Part shown: positions 24,433-35,039 of the stretch, one piece after another
Layout of the letters: each line of letters opens with the position of its first letter
Position numbering within the stretch: the stretch's first letter is position 1
Assembly: GCA_950106755.1 (NCBI GenBank)
Contig: OX467082.1
Location: 18,042,001-18,106,000 of the forward strand
Direction of reading: 5' to 3'
Origin: Climacium dendroides
Lineage: Eukaryota; Streptophyta; Bryopsida; Hypnales; Climaciaceae
DNA: 64,000 nt
Program-made: the position numbers and the translations under genes
Notes under the pieces: generated by a model
Seen by the model: the letters and a program-made list of their open reading frames with translations, nothing else
The model's database searches: none
What the model was told of the DNA's origin: nothing

Positions 24433-27400
24433 GCCGATTGATTCATCCCCGTTGTCAGGAGTGCCGAGTCTGGAGGAAACGACAGTGGTTAAGGGGTGTA
24501 TCTGCAGTCTGGAAGAAGCTTGATTTGTATGTGACGCGGGGTTGGGACGCGAGGGAGGAGACTGTTAGGGCTCCGACGTTGCTGGCTGGCTCCAACCATG
24601 GCGCAGAATGGGAAGCCGCTCCCTCCGCAGCTGGACCAGAACAGCACCAAGGAGCTCAACCTCACCGTGCTGCAGCGCATGGACCGCCATGTGGAGGACA
24701 TTCTCACCACCGCCGCGCACGTCACTTTCTACCAGTTCGACGTCGACGCCAGCCAATGGGTAGGAACCGGGGAGGATTGGTTGCCACGGGATGGGAGAGC
24801 CGTGGTGGCCAATTGAGTTTGAGGGTCGGGCACGGTTGAGTGCTGTGGAGGCATTTTGTTTGGTGGAACCGGAATTAGGCCGTGTTTGAGTGGAAGGAAA
24901 TGTTGTCGTCTGGGATGGTGGCAGCGGTGGTGCGTGTTTCGAGTGGTTTCTGTTGAGAGGGCAGCGTTTCGTGGATGGGATGGAGCGTTTAGCCGTGCGT
25001 TGTTTGTTTGGTAGGGTTTGCGGACGGTAGGTTGATTTGCGCGAGTTCTGACCTAGTCGGTTTCGAGGAAATCGGAGTGACACTCGCCGTAGGAATTTAC
25101 GGGGATTGGTTGTGATGGCCTGCTCGTACGCTGTCTCTCCTATTTATGTGGTGGAGTCATTGAAACAGGGGGTTTGGCTGTGTGAGGTGGATCGTCTTGT
25201 CTGCAGCAGTTTAGGGTTGTGATCGGACACGGCATGGAATGGTAGATTAGGGTGTGCGTCTGTCATTACTAGCCAATGTATGAGGAGAGTTGCAGTTGGG
25301 ATCACTTTAGGGCGCATTTTGTATTCGATGAACAATACAGCATATGCCGGGTTTTGGATTGGAATGACTGTGAGGCGATGCGCTAACCGGTCTTTTTCCT
25401 TGCTGTTGGCTTTCAGAGTCGCAAGGATGTGGAGGGTTCCCTTTTCGTAGTGAAAAGGTGAGGCATCGTTTCTGCTCCTCTGCAGCCCGCCTATTTCAAT
25501 TTTTTTACAGTTGGACTATGATGCACTTACCGTGGGAGGTGGGTGAGTGGGTCAGTGACTTGTGGAGGTTTTGTTGTCAGGCGGACGCAGCCACGTTTCC
25601 AGTTCATAGTGATGAATCGTCGAAGTACAGGTGAGTGTTTGCGGTGCACCAAGAAGCCAGGATGTATGTTAGAGAATTGGAATATAAATGATTTGTGTGG
25701 GGTGCTCCCTTTCTCTTTGGCTGTAGAACATGGGGATCCAGGTGTTGTATTCTCGTACTGGCAGAGAGTTGGTTTCGTTGTTTTGATTCGAGTTCCACAA
25801 TAGGGTGTCCATGTCGGATTTGGAGAGTACTTGGGGAGTGGGTGGGTGGGTGAGTCATGCAGCCATTGTGGTGGAGCTTGTCTTGAATGGAAGTGAAGTG
25901 TGGCAATTAGGTTTGGAACTGGATCTCTGGTTGTTGATGGACCTGGTTTGTTGTTTGTGGACTTGCGAGCAGACAATTTGGTGGAGAATCTGTTGGGTGA
26001 TTTCGAGTACGAAGTGCAATCGCCGTATCTTCTGTACCGCAATGCCACCCAGGAAGTGAATGGCATCTGGTTCTACAATCCACGGGAGTGTGAAGACGTT
26101 GCCAACCTCTTCCAGAGGTAGTCTCTTTTGGTCTGGTGCGGTTGCAATTCAGCGATAATTTTTTGATGGACTTGGTGATCCGCCCATCTTTCTGCTTTGT
26201 TGAGACGATGGCGGTTATTGTTGCCTGAGTCCCTTCTGTCCGAGTTTAAGCTGCTGCCAGCGTTTGTTAGAGTTAATTTTGTTTGCACAATCACGGAAGA
26301 TCTGTCGACTTATTTGCATTTCACATCTCTTTGGGTTTTATAGTTTGACGACTCTGGGCCGGGTATATGATCAGAATGTCTGGATAGGCCCGCGCTTTGT
26401 CGTTAGAATCGGGACCGTGCCCATTGATGTAATCCAGGGTCAAAAAGTACCGTGTTGTGCAAGCGTCGTTGGTGACATGGGTGCGATTCTGATGGAAACC
26501 TTGAATTTGGTCTGCTTCAGGATCTTGACTGCCTTTTCGAAACCTCCACCAAGACCGAGACTGATTCCCACCAGGTCTGTATTCTGAAAGAATTCTTTCC
26601 TGTTTCGTATGGGATTAGTGTGGTTTGCGTTTCCTTAGGGTTGTGTGGCTCATGGGTGACGGAGTGTCATTTTCTCATGAGTTGTGATGGATTTGCTGTT
26701 GGCCATGACCATGGCCACGCATGAATTTGGGCTTGCGTGTCGACTTTCAAATCGACGTGTACGATCCATTTGACCATGTGGACTACTTGCATCTGCTGAT
26801 CGGAGCACACTTTCCTGAAGCGGTAACAGTTTGCGTGATGCGTGCCGCGCGCAGCTCAGAGTTTTTGGAACTTGAGTCCGTTCCAACAGCGTCCCACTTG
26901 GAGGGTCCCCTGGAGCGTGGGTCCATCGCTCCTGCAACACTCCCTGAGATCAACCAGGACGAGCCTCTGGAGCGATTCTTCGTATGCCATCTGCCCCCCA
27001 ATCTTGGTTGTTGTGCGATGCGATGTTTTATTTCCCGACTTTGTTGGTGCTGCTCTACTCTGGGAGTGCTTGAGATGCAAGAATTTTTTGTTCCTGTAGT
27101 TGACTGGATATGGTTGTGATTGTTTGCAGCAGAACACAACGCGCATCAGCGCGCCCGACTCCATCCCCACGTCAGCATCCCGCCCTCCTCTAGCTCACTC
27201 GGCGCAATCTCGGGCCGTCATGTCCGCTCCTCCCACCCTGACGCCCATGCCCATGCCCTCGATCATTTCACCGACTACGGCGGCTCTCCCGCTGACTTCG
27301 TTAGCTACCTCCCTGCCGCAGGATTCGTCCGACGGTGCCCCTGCAGCTCGTGCAACTCTGATCAAGCCCTCGTTCTTCGTCCCTCCCCCTCTATCGTCTT

Positions 27401-28414
27401 CTTCGGGTGCCCCGAACGTGCCCCTCGTTTCTTCCACAACCTCGATGCAACCTTCGCATGGGACTCCGTTGCTGCAGCCGTTCCCTCCTCCGAATCCGCC
27501 GCTTTCGCTTGCCCCGGCCATGCAGCACAGCGGGCCAATAACGAGGGAAGGAGTTCGAGAAGCGCTGATTCGTCTGGCGAAGGTACACGTTGTGCTGCGT
27601 TGAATGGTGTTATTATTCACTTTTGGGGATAGGGCCAGTGTGTTTCCGGTGTGTGTGGGGCTGGTGCGATTGTTGTGAGGGGAAATGAATTCGTCCATCG
27701 CTGCGACTTGTTTTGGTGGTTTCGTTCGTCGCATTGTCGATGTTCATGAAGGGAGTTCATCGTTTGGGAACAAGTTGCTTTTTGTGCAGGGGAGTGATGG
27801 TATTGTGGATTCTGAGAGTGGAAGTGTAATTCGAAAGTGTGGTTGTGATGCAGAGCGACAGTTTCATAGACATGGTGTATCGAGAGATGATGACTTCGCA
27901 CAGTTTTTGACACGTGTGAAGTGCGAAGGCAGAGGAGATTTCCGCGACGTTTGGCATCTCTGGTTTGCCTTGGGAAGTTGAGCGTGCTGTAGTCTGTATG
28001 GAGCTCAGGGAGAAGCATATCGAGGTTGCTACATAGGAGATCAGACGATGTTTCTGAAAGTGTCTCGCATTTTTGTGCCCGTCTTGAAGCGCAGATTTGC
28101 AGGAATGAGGTCGTCAGACCTTGTACAGCAGTGTAGAACAGTTTTGTTGATAGTGAAATGGGACGATGTGGTTATAGTTCTGATTTTTTAGCAATACAAG
28201 GAATCCAGGACTCCAGTACCAGAGGAATATCTTGGTTTGTAACAGTAGCCAACCTAGTAGACCAGCGTTTGATTACACTCTAGAATTGCATGCTTGATGC
28301 TCCATGTGAAAGGCGCTTCCACTATGTTATTTTTGCGAACTCTACGGTTACGTCGCAGATTAGCTTTCATTGGGAATATCGTGGCTGATGCCTGCAAGTC
28401 CTGAATAATTTATT
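24433..28414 (+). repeat. Arm A of a 3,982-bp inverted duplication containing DCP1
   Basis: This arm is repeated in inverted orientation at 40995-44976. Every position x pairs with 69409 minus x, so there is no net insertion or deletion between the arms. Many stretches compared by eye on both strands, and all long open frames, were identical. Similarity ends abruptly at 24433 (leader of the gene) and at 28414 (504 bp beyond the DCP1 stop). The spacer between the arms is 12,580 bp. Confidence 0.95.
24598..27910 (+). CDS. DCP1: mRNA-decapping enzyme subunit DCP1, copy A (8 exons)
   Basis: DCP1 activates the DCP2 decapping enzyme in the cytoplasm (P-bodies). My exon model is 24598-24759, 25417-25457, 25581-25630, 25973-26117, 26521-26574, 26855-26981, 27130-27582 and 27854-27910. 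All introns are GT-AG, giving 362 residues. Exons 1-4 encode the EVH1 domain (residues about 15-133), beginning MAQNGKPLPPQLDQNSTKEL and including VVKRRTQPRFQFIVMNRR, GDFEYEVQSPYLLYRNA and NGIWFYNPRE. Exon 7 is Ser/Pro-rich and carries the plant-conserved HGTPLLQPFPPPNPP. The C-terminal trimerisation segment spans exons 7-8 (GPITREGVREALIRLAK, then SDSFIDMVYREMM). Length matches the plant family. The exon 7 acceptor is a tandem CAGCAG, so one Gln may be variably included. Its inverted twin lies at 41499-44811. Confidence 0.9.
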
Positions 28415-28569
28415 GGTTGGTCTTGCACATGTTTGACATGGAATGGATTGGTTTACTGTCTGGCAGAAGTATCCGTTTCGTGAATTGAATGTATGGAGCA
28501 GTTTGAATTTTTTTCTTGTCTGAGAGGTTGTTATTTTTATTTTTCATCTTTGGCTTATCATAATGTCGG
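28415..28569. other. Spacer just beyond the arm A breakpoint
   Basis: The sequence next to the breakpoint (GGTTGGTCTTGCACA) weakly resembles the sequence next to the arm B breakpoint read in the same sense (TGTTGATCATGCACA), then similarity is lost. No gene is seen. Confidence 0.5.
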
Positions 28570-28977
28570 TAAGGTAGGAGCACCCAACATCGTTACTTTA
28601 AACAATTCAGCATAGTTAGAGGCGTTTTAAAAAAAATATATAGTTAGAGGCGTGTTTTTTTTTAAATATTATTTTTGTGGTATGTGCAAGTGAAAATCGT
28701 GAATATATTTTTTTTCAAGTCAGATTTTTTTGGACATTTTATGTAATTTGTATGATTTTTGAAAGTGTTGGTTATCTTAGACTACTGAAACTGTCCTATA
28801 GGTGTTCCAAAATTGGATCTTGCAAATAGTAGTTGTCAACAAATCACAATTAAATATGTGTCGTTTGAATGTGTGTCAAGCATTTGGAGGATACATTCAT
28901 CAAAATCTAGGGACATAATTGGGTGAGTTTAGGAACAAAGAATAAGAGCAGGTGCGGTTTTGGGTGTTTCTACCTTA
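28570..28977. mobile_element. TA-flanked MITE (408 bp)
   Basis: The left end TAAGGTAGGAGCACCCAA at 28570 is matched by the right end TTGGGTGTTTCTACCTTA ending at 28977. Ends and the TA duplication agree with the MITE at 11723-11998. The copia-type retrotransposon is inserted at its right edge: the retrotransposon's TAATT target copy (28976-28980) overlaps the MITE terminus. Confidence 0.65.
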
Positions 28978-28980
28978 ATT

Positions 28981-29360
28981 GTTGGATGACCTACATCGGA
29001 GTATGAGACATGCTCTGATTCATGATGAAGCAGTTGTCTAGAATGAACTATTTGTGCGTTCTTGATCCTGACAATGACAAATAACTCCTCATTAGTACAG
29101 GTATTAACCTTAGTACTGGAGCAGTAGTAGCTCTTTCTTCCCTTACACTTGCATTACGTAGACAGTGTCGACCAAACTTAGTATACTTTGTGTTAGAGCT
29201 ATGGTGTATTCTACAACCAAGATGTTGAGACAAGTGTGTTAGATGTATTGGAGTATAATATGCTTGACTAATTGTAAAGGATATAGTTTGTTTGTTGTGT
29301 GTAAAGTTCTTGGTATTGTGTCAGCTTGTTGTTGCGTATTGTTTCCTTTAGTTACAATAG
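28981..29360 (+). repeat. 5' LTR of the copia element
   Basis: Begins (T)GTTGGATGACCTACAT and ends GTTACAATAG. It aligns along its length to 36805-37176 with numerous substitutions and small indels, including a segment near 29150-29175 that is missing from the 3' copy. The divergence implies an old insertion. Confidence 0.85.
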
Positions 29361-29519
29361 GTTATGGATGCTATCGTTTTTCCTTTAAAACAGTGACTGC
29401 GTTTATTATCCTTTTCGATAAGTAGAGTAGTTTTGTTCGAAATTATGGTTGATGGTAGGTGTGATCTTCGTGGTCTCATCAGATTCAAAAGACAAAACTT
29501 CCATATATAGAAGGTTCAG

Positions 29520-30390
29520 ATGCGGACTGTCCTCCTTAGTAGGGAGCGTATGGATGTAGTTGACGATTCTAAAACGAAGTGGATAGATACAACAAAGGCT
29601 AATGATAAAGCCACCTGGTGTAGAAAAGACAATCAAGTCATAAGCCTCCTCTGTGAAGCAATTGACAAGAGCATGCTTAAGCATATCACCAGTTGTGTCT
29701 CGTTGAAATAAATCTGGAATAAACTTAAGTGCATCCATGAGCAGAATGCTTTTGAAAATATTCATAGCCTACAATAAGAGTTCTACAAATGTTCAATGAA
29801 TTAGGAGGATAGCATAGCTGATTTTGTGGGAAAGCTTGACATCATAGTACAATAGCTAGCAGCTCGAGGGGACACCAGGTTTAACAAGTAAGCTGTCATT
29901 TCTAAAATTTTGTGCAACATGCTGGGGAATTTGATAGTTTGGTCTCAACATGGCACATGTAACCAGATGCAGCAAAAACATTGGATAACCTCACCCTATA
30001 GTTGCTCCAAACTAAGGGCATCTTTAAATCTCATATAGATGAGATTACATCAACTGTGGCATATATAGCAATAGCCAACGGCAAAAGTTGTAAGTACACA
30101 CTCGAACAACAAGCTGCTAGGAGAAAAAAATTAATGATCGCAAAAAGACCACCAAGTGTTGGTGTGGTATACAAGGGCATTGGGGACGTGAGTGTACTGC
30201 TATTGAAGTTGGCCAAAAGAAACACTAGGAGTTGCAAAACCAAAGTCAGAGCAATGACCCCTCAAAGACAAAGCACTTTAGTCATTGAGCTTTCATGGCT
30301 TCCTTACACAACTAAAGAGGTAGTCAAAACCAAGACAAAATCAACACATTTTTCTTGGATTTTGACCGAATCAACATCAACATGAATTTT
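29520..30390 (+). pseudogene. copia gag relic
   Basis: Translated fragments resemble copia gag (for example TKWIDTTKANDKATW and ADFVGKLDIIVQ, a UBN2-type segment). Around 30147-30192 a zinc-knuckle-like CWCGIQGHWGREC occurs, with one residue missing between the first two cysteines relative to the usual CX2CX4HX4C. Frames are broken by stops and shifts. Gag would normally package the element RNA; this copy cannot be made intact. Confidence 0.7.
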
Positions 30391-30399
30391 CTCCATCAA

Positions 30400-31209
30400 A
30401 GTTGTTTTTTTCAACCCGATCAGCACATTTTATGTTGGTTCTATGTAAATTAACAAAATTCTATTAAATTTTTAAGATTTTTAGAAATCCTTGGGAGTCC
30501 TTAAGAATCTTTTTAGAAATCTTTTGGAATCTATTGGAAGTTGTGGGGATCTATTGGAATCTTTTGATATATATTGAAAATCTATTAGAATATGTTAGTC
30601 AAATCTTTTAGAAATCTATTCAAATCTATAAGAATCTTCTAAAAATCTATTGAAATCTATTGAATATTTTTAGAATCTTTTAGAATGTTTTATAATTTTT
30701 CTAAATCATTTAGAATCTTATAGAGTATGAATTCAAAGTCAAATTTTTAATCAAATTTTAAATTAGTACAATTTGATTTTGAATTTGATCTAAATTCCAA
30801 TGACATCCCTTCACTACAATGCAAACTTAAAATTTGATCAAAATTTTAATTAAATTCAGCTTTAAATCAAATTATGATTCAAATAACTTATGATCAATTC
30901 AAGTTCTAATGCAATTTTCATTCAACTTTCTATAGGGTGTAATTTAATTAAAGTTAAAACTTATAATTAAATTTAATTTCTAACTTATGTTATAAAGTTT
31001 AATATAACTAGTAATATTAATTCTTAGATTTTAGCAATTTCACAAAGATGTTTAGATTGTCCTAAAATCATGATTCTACATAACTTTTTTTTATCACAAA
31101 TCTAAATAGAATGAATCAAAGCTTCACATATACTTTAAGATGTAATATTTGAAATAAAAATTAAACTCACAAATTTGTGTTGTCTAGACTATGCAACAAC
31201 TCAATTATT
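30400..31209. other. AT-rich non-coding insert inside the copia element
   Basis: This lies between the gag relic and the protease motif, where a copia element normally has continuous coding sequence. It includes a degenerate short repeat (30480-30725) with units like 'gaatctattgga' and 'agaaatctatt'. I could not find insertion ends. Confidence 0.5.
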
Positions 31210-31795
31210 TAATTCTAAAATCTGGCTAAACCACCTCTACAAAAATGCTTGTCAGTTTTTCAAAACAAGATAGATTAAATTGAAAATTTTATCACTAAAA
31301 GTAGACTTCAATATCAATCATTTCCAATAAGTTTCATGGAAATCAAAATTTCAATGAAGGAGATATGGGCCTCTAAAGTCTTTTGACTTTGCAAAATGAA
31401 AATGAAAATGATTACATTAGACTACCTCTAGAAAAATGCTTGTTTGATTTTTAGAGCATGTTAGATTAAACTAAAAATCTTCTTATTAAAACTAGCCCTC
31501 AAAATGAATAGTTTCCAACAAGTTTCACAGAAAAATGACTTTTCATGAAGGAGATATGGCTCTTCAAAGTCTGCTGACTTTATAAAATTGAATTACTTCA
31601 CTCTAAATTTTAGCCAAACAACCTATACAATAATGCTTGTCAGATTTTCAAAACATCTTTGATTAAATTGAAAATTTTACCACTAAAACTAGACTTCAAT
31701 ATAAACCATTTCCAACAAGTCTCATGGAAAGCGGAGTTTTCGTGAAGGAGATACGGCCCTTTAAATTCTGCTGACTTTGCTAAGGTGAGGAAAAA
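31210..31795. repeat. ~190-bp tandem repeat, three copies
   Basis: Three diverged units are spaced 191 and 197 bp apart, marked by 'aatgctt' at 31244, 31435 and 31632. Each carries 'gaaggagatatgg' or a close variant and ends near 'ctgactttgc'. In the opposite orientation, a related unit appears in three copies at about 59900-60360. Confidence 0.7.
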
Positions 31796-31840
31796 AGAAG
31801 TCAAAAACAAATTTAAAAAATTAGTATCTCCTAATTTAAC

Positions 31841-31920
31841 ATAGACTCCAACCACGGTGCAATGGTTGGAGTCTATTTTTTTCTTGCTAGAGGTCTTTGG
31901 TTCGATATCCGGGTGGGGTA
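31841..31920 (+). repeat. Hairpin followed by a tRNA-like B-box (possible SINE head)
   Basis: A perfect 14-bp stem (ATAGACTCCAACCA at 31841-31854, inverted at 31863-31876) encloses an 8-nt loop CGGTGCAA. Downstream, GGTTCGATATCC near 31901 resembles the pol III B-box of tRNA-derived SINEs, and GTGCAATGGTT resembles an A-box. It is not a functional tRNA: no cloverleaf can be drawn. Confidence 0.35.
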
Positions 31921-32212
31921 GTTTTAGGTGGTGGGTGGGTCAGTCCACATGGCAGGGTAGGGTAGTCTACTTGGCAGGGTAGGGGCAGTTTACGTGGCAA
32001 AGTGGACAATCCACGTGGTAGGATAGGGTGGTTTAAAAAAAAACTATTTTAATCTTTGTCCCATAGAAAAAATCAATATAAAACCAATAAAAACGTGTTG
32101 GTAGGTGGTTCAAAACAAGAGTTTTTAACCAACAAGCAAAACCAATACATTTTTTGTTGAATTTGTCTTCATTTGGACTATTTTCTTTTCATCTAATTAG
32201 ATGAAGTCTCTC

Positions 32213-32260
32213 AAGAATCGTCATTTTGGTACGTCGACAGTAGATGCACTGAACATATGA
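32213..32260 (+). pseudogene. copia protease active-site remnant
   Basis: The translation WYVDSRCTEHMTDN matches the copia aspartic protease active-site region, normally DSG. The glycine is replaced by Arg, which should abolish activity. A TAG stop follows a few codons later. Confidence 0.75.
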
Positions 32261-32346
32261 CAGACAATTGGTCTTATTTTTCAATGTACTAGGACATGTC
32301 TATGGAACGTAGACCCGTCCAAGGAATTGGTGGTGTGATGCTTATG

Positions 32347-33473
32347 CACTAGAAGAAAAACGTGTCCACTACAACCAACTAAAATACAACTACGTGTCCT
32401 ATACAACTGTCCTGTAACTACAATCCTCTGTATTTGCACCAACTTTGACATAGTTACATTCTAGTTGCAAAATAGTTGTAAAGTAGTCGCAAAATGCATT
32501 TAAGCTTATGGGAATGTAACAAAAGAGTTGATGTGAGGTATTTTGCATCCAATATTCATCACAATTGTCGATGTGGACAATGTAGAGTCTGATGTGTCTA
32601 TCTATAGTTGCATATAATTTAACAATTGAACTAAAGTGCAATTAGACTGCAACTACAATGCAACTAGACTGCAACTAGATTGCAACTAGATTGCAACTGG
32701 ACTGCAACTGGATTGCAACTAAACTACAACTAGAGTGCAACTAGACTACAATTGCAACTACTATTAAGTCTTTTATTAATTGTCCCATATCAGTTGTCAA
32801 GAATACCATTAGGTTGAACATATAAGAATTACATTCTTGTGTTATGAATTTTGATAGTGAAATTTTAATATTTTAATATTTTGTAGATTTTTATACTTTG
32901 TAGATTTCTACAACTTATAGATTTCTATAATTTGTAAACTTCTACAGCTTATAGATTTCTATCATTTTTGTTTTCTACAATTTATAGATTTCTATAATTC
33001 ACAAAAATCTATAAATATTTTACATCTAAGATATTTCTAGATTTGGTGATCTAAAAAAAAAGATAGATTTGAAATTTGAAATTTGAAATTTACAAATCTT
33101 TAAGATTAAAATTTCAAAATCTACAAGTCTATGAATTATAGACAAGTCGTAAATAAGTCGCAAACCAAACATATTAGTTGCAAACCAGTTGCACATCAAT
33201 CACAAACTAGTTGTTGATTGCATGCCAATCACAAACAAGTTGCATACAAATAACTTCTACATAAGCAACCACATCAGAAGAGTTCATCGACGAACTTTCA
33301 AGTATATTGTTGAGTGAGAAACAACTTTGAAATTTTTTGCAATTGCTTTGCAACTAGTGCAACTTGTCCATTGCAACTGCGGACTCTAAATTGTCACCTA
33401 GTTGCAAACGGCCCATGCAACTACAAAACTAGTTGCAAATAGTAGTTGCAAAACCCCTTATTTTCTTGTAGTG
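32347..33473. mobile_element. Non-autonomous CACTA element nested in the copia element
   Basis: Ends CACTAGAAGAAAA and, inverted, CACTACAAGAAAA match in 12 of 13 bases. The 3-bp target duplication ATG is at 32344-32346 and 33474-33476. Both flanks are rich in subterminal AGTTGCA/TGCAACT motifs, including a short tandem stretch at about 32640-32755. Removing the element and one ATG restores a continuous copia reading frame, which supports the boundaries. No transposase is encoded. Confidence 0.85.
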
Positions 33474-34700
33474 ATGATGGTTGGTGTTGACGACATTGTC
33501 ATCAAGATCAAACAAGGCGACGATTACAACTTCGGGACACTCAAACGGGTAATTCATGTTCGACTACTTGGTCATAATTTATTTTCATCTTTTGTTGTAG
33601 CTCAGACAAAAATATATACCTTCACACAAACACGGGTTGTCAACTACTCAATGAAGGACAAATTGTCATGATTGACAATGTTTATAATAGATTAACATAA
33701 TGTATAGGCTAAACATAGATCTTGTCCACTCTAAAGCTACAGCTATCACATTCTTAACAACCTCACTTGACATAACCACTATGGTTGACAGCAAAAAGAC
33801 TCTTAATATTTGGCACCAACATTTGGCACACCTTAATCATACCATGATTTTAAAGATGGCATCCCAAAGTATTGTCAATGGGCTAATTTTGACCAATAAG
33901 AGCAAATCTTTCTACTTTGGATGTGTATATGGGAAACACATCAAAGCATCGTTTCCATCTAATGAAAACCAAGAGCAATCTAAGATAGTTGGTGATTTTA
34001 TTCACTCAGATCTCCGTAGCCCTATGAGTACACCTTAAGTAGGAGGTGCTCTATATTTTGTATTATTCAAAGATAATTACTCTGGATTCAGAGTCATAAA
34101 TGCTTAAAGTTCAAAATGGAGACACTTGTACGTTGCTTTTCCAAATTTTGTCGTTCAACTAAAGCGCAAAATTGGAAACACTATAAAAATAGTACCGAAT
34201 ACCCTAACAAGTTGTTTACCAAATATTTGGAGGAGCAAGCGATCAAACAAGAATTGAATTCACTGTACACACCAAAACAGAATGGAGCCTCAAAATGCGA
34301 TAATTGTACAATCATAGAAGCAGTGCAGAGCATACTACATGGATCTAATGTTCACATTTAATTTTGGGCAAAAGCGGCACATACAATAGTGTATTCCCTC
34401 AATCAAACCTCTATTCAAATTGTAGAAGGTCGCATCCCATTTGAACTATGGTATAGAGAAAAACCATCCATCTTTCATATGACAATTTTTGGATCAATAG
34501 CTTACGTTTACATTCCAAAAGTGCTTTAGAAAGAGCTGGCTCCCAAAAGCCAGAAGGGCATCTTCATAGAATACTTTGACACTAGCAAGGTATATCAAGT
34601 ATGGAGTAATGACCTTTGAAGGATTGACAAAAGTTGTGATGTTTTGTTCAATGAAGATAGCCTAGATGAAGGCCCTGGTGATAATCAAATTCTTGACTAA
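33474..34700 (+). pseudogene. copia pre-integrase and integrase relic
   Basis: The frame resumes after the CACTA element. A GAG-pre-integrase zinc-binding segment is visible (IWHQHLAHLNH, later FGCVYGKHIKASFPS), followed by integrase core phrases such as YTPKQNGASKCDN and LNQTSIQIVEGRIPFELWY. In-frame stops interrupt it (for example just before FWAKAAHTIVYSLN). Integrase would insert the cDNA; this one is defunct. Confidence 0.8.
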
Positions 34701-35039
34701 TTTGGTGTTGACGAAGAGACTATACTTCTGCCAACGTGCTCAGAGATATTATCCACATCCTACTCCCACCAACTTTCATTTTGGCCACTCAACAATCAGC
34801 CAACCTAATCCCCACCCTACCATTGGTAGTTCTCGACATTGTTAGCTCTAGTCCTCCAGAAGTCGAATCTAACAATATGCATGCAGACATTGATCTAACA
34901 TGCAACCTCGACAATTTCAAAGACATCACTACACTTACTGATGACTATCTCACCATAAGACTTGTTGTTGAATTTGCTATATATTCGCTAGCTGATACCA
35001 CCGAAGCTTCATCAAATCCCTAGCCTATTGAACCAATGG

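Noticed and set aside
24219..24839. 206-codon frame overlapping the DCP1 start, and other long frames across both DCP1 arms
   Set aside because: They overlap real exons in other frames, run through introns and appear only because the GC-rich gene has few stops. Their products resemble nothing, and the mirrored copies exist only because the arm is duplicated.
31890..31920. tRNA gene
   Set aside because: Only a B-box-like motif is present. No acceptor stem or cloverleaf can be drawn. No other tRNA or rRNA gene was seen in the window.
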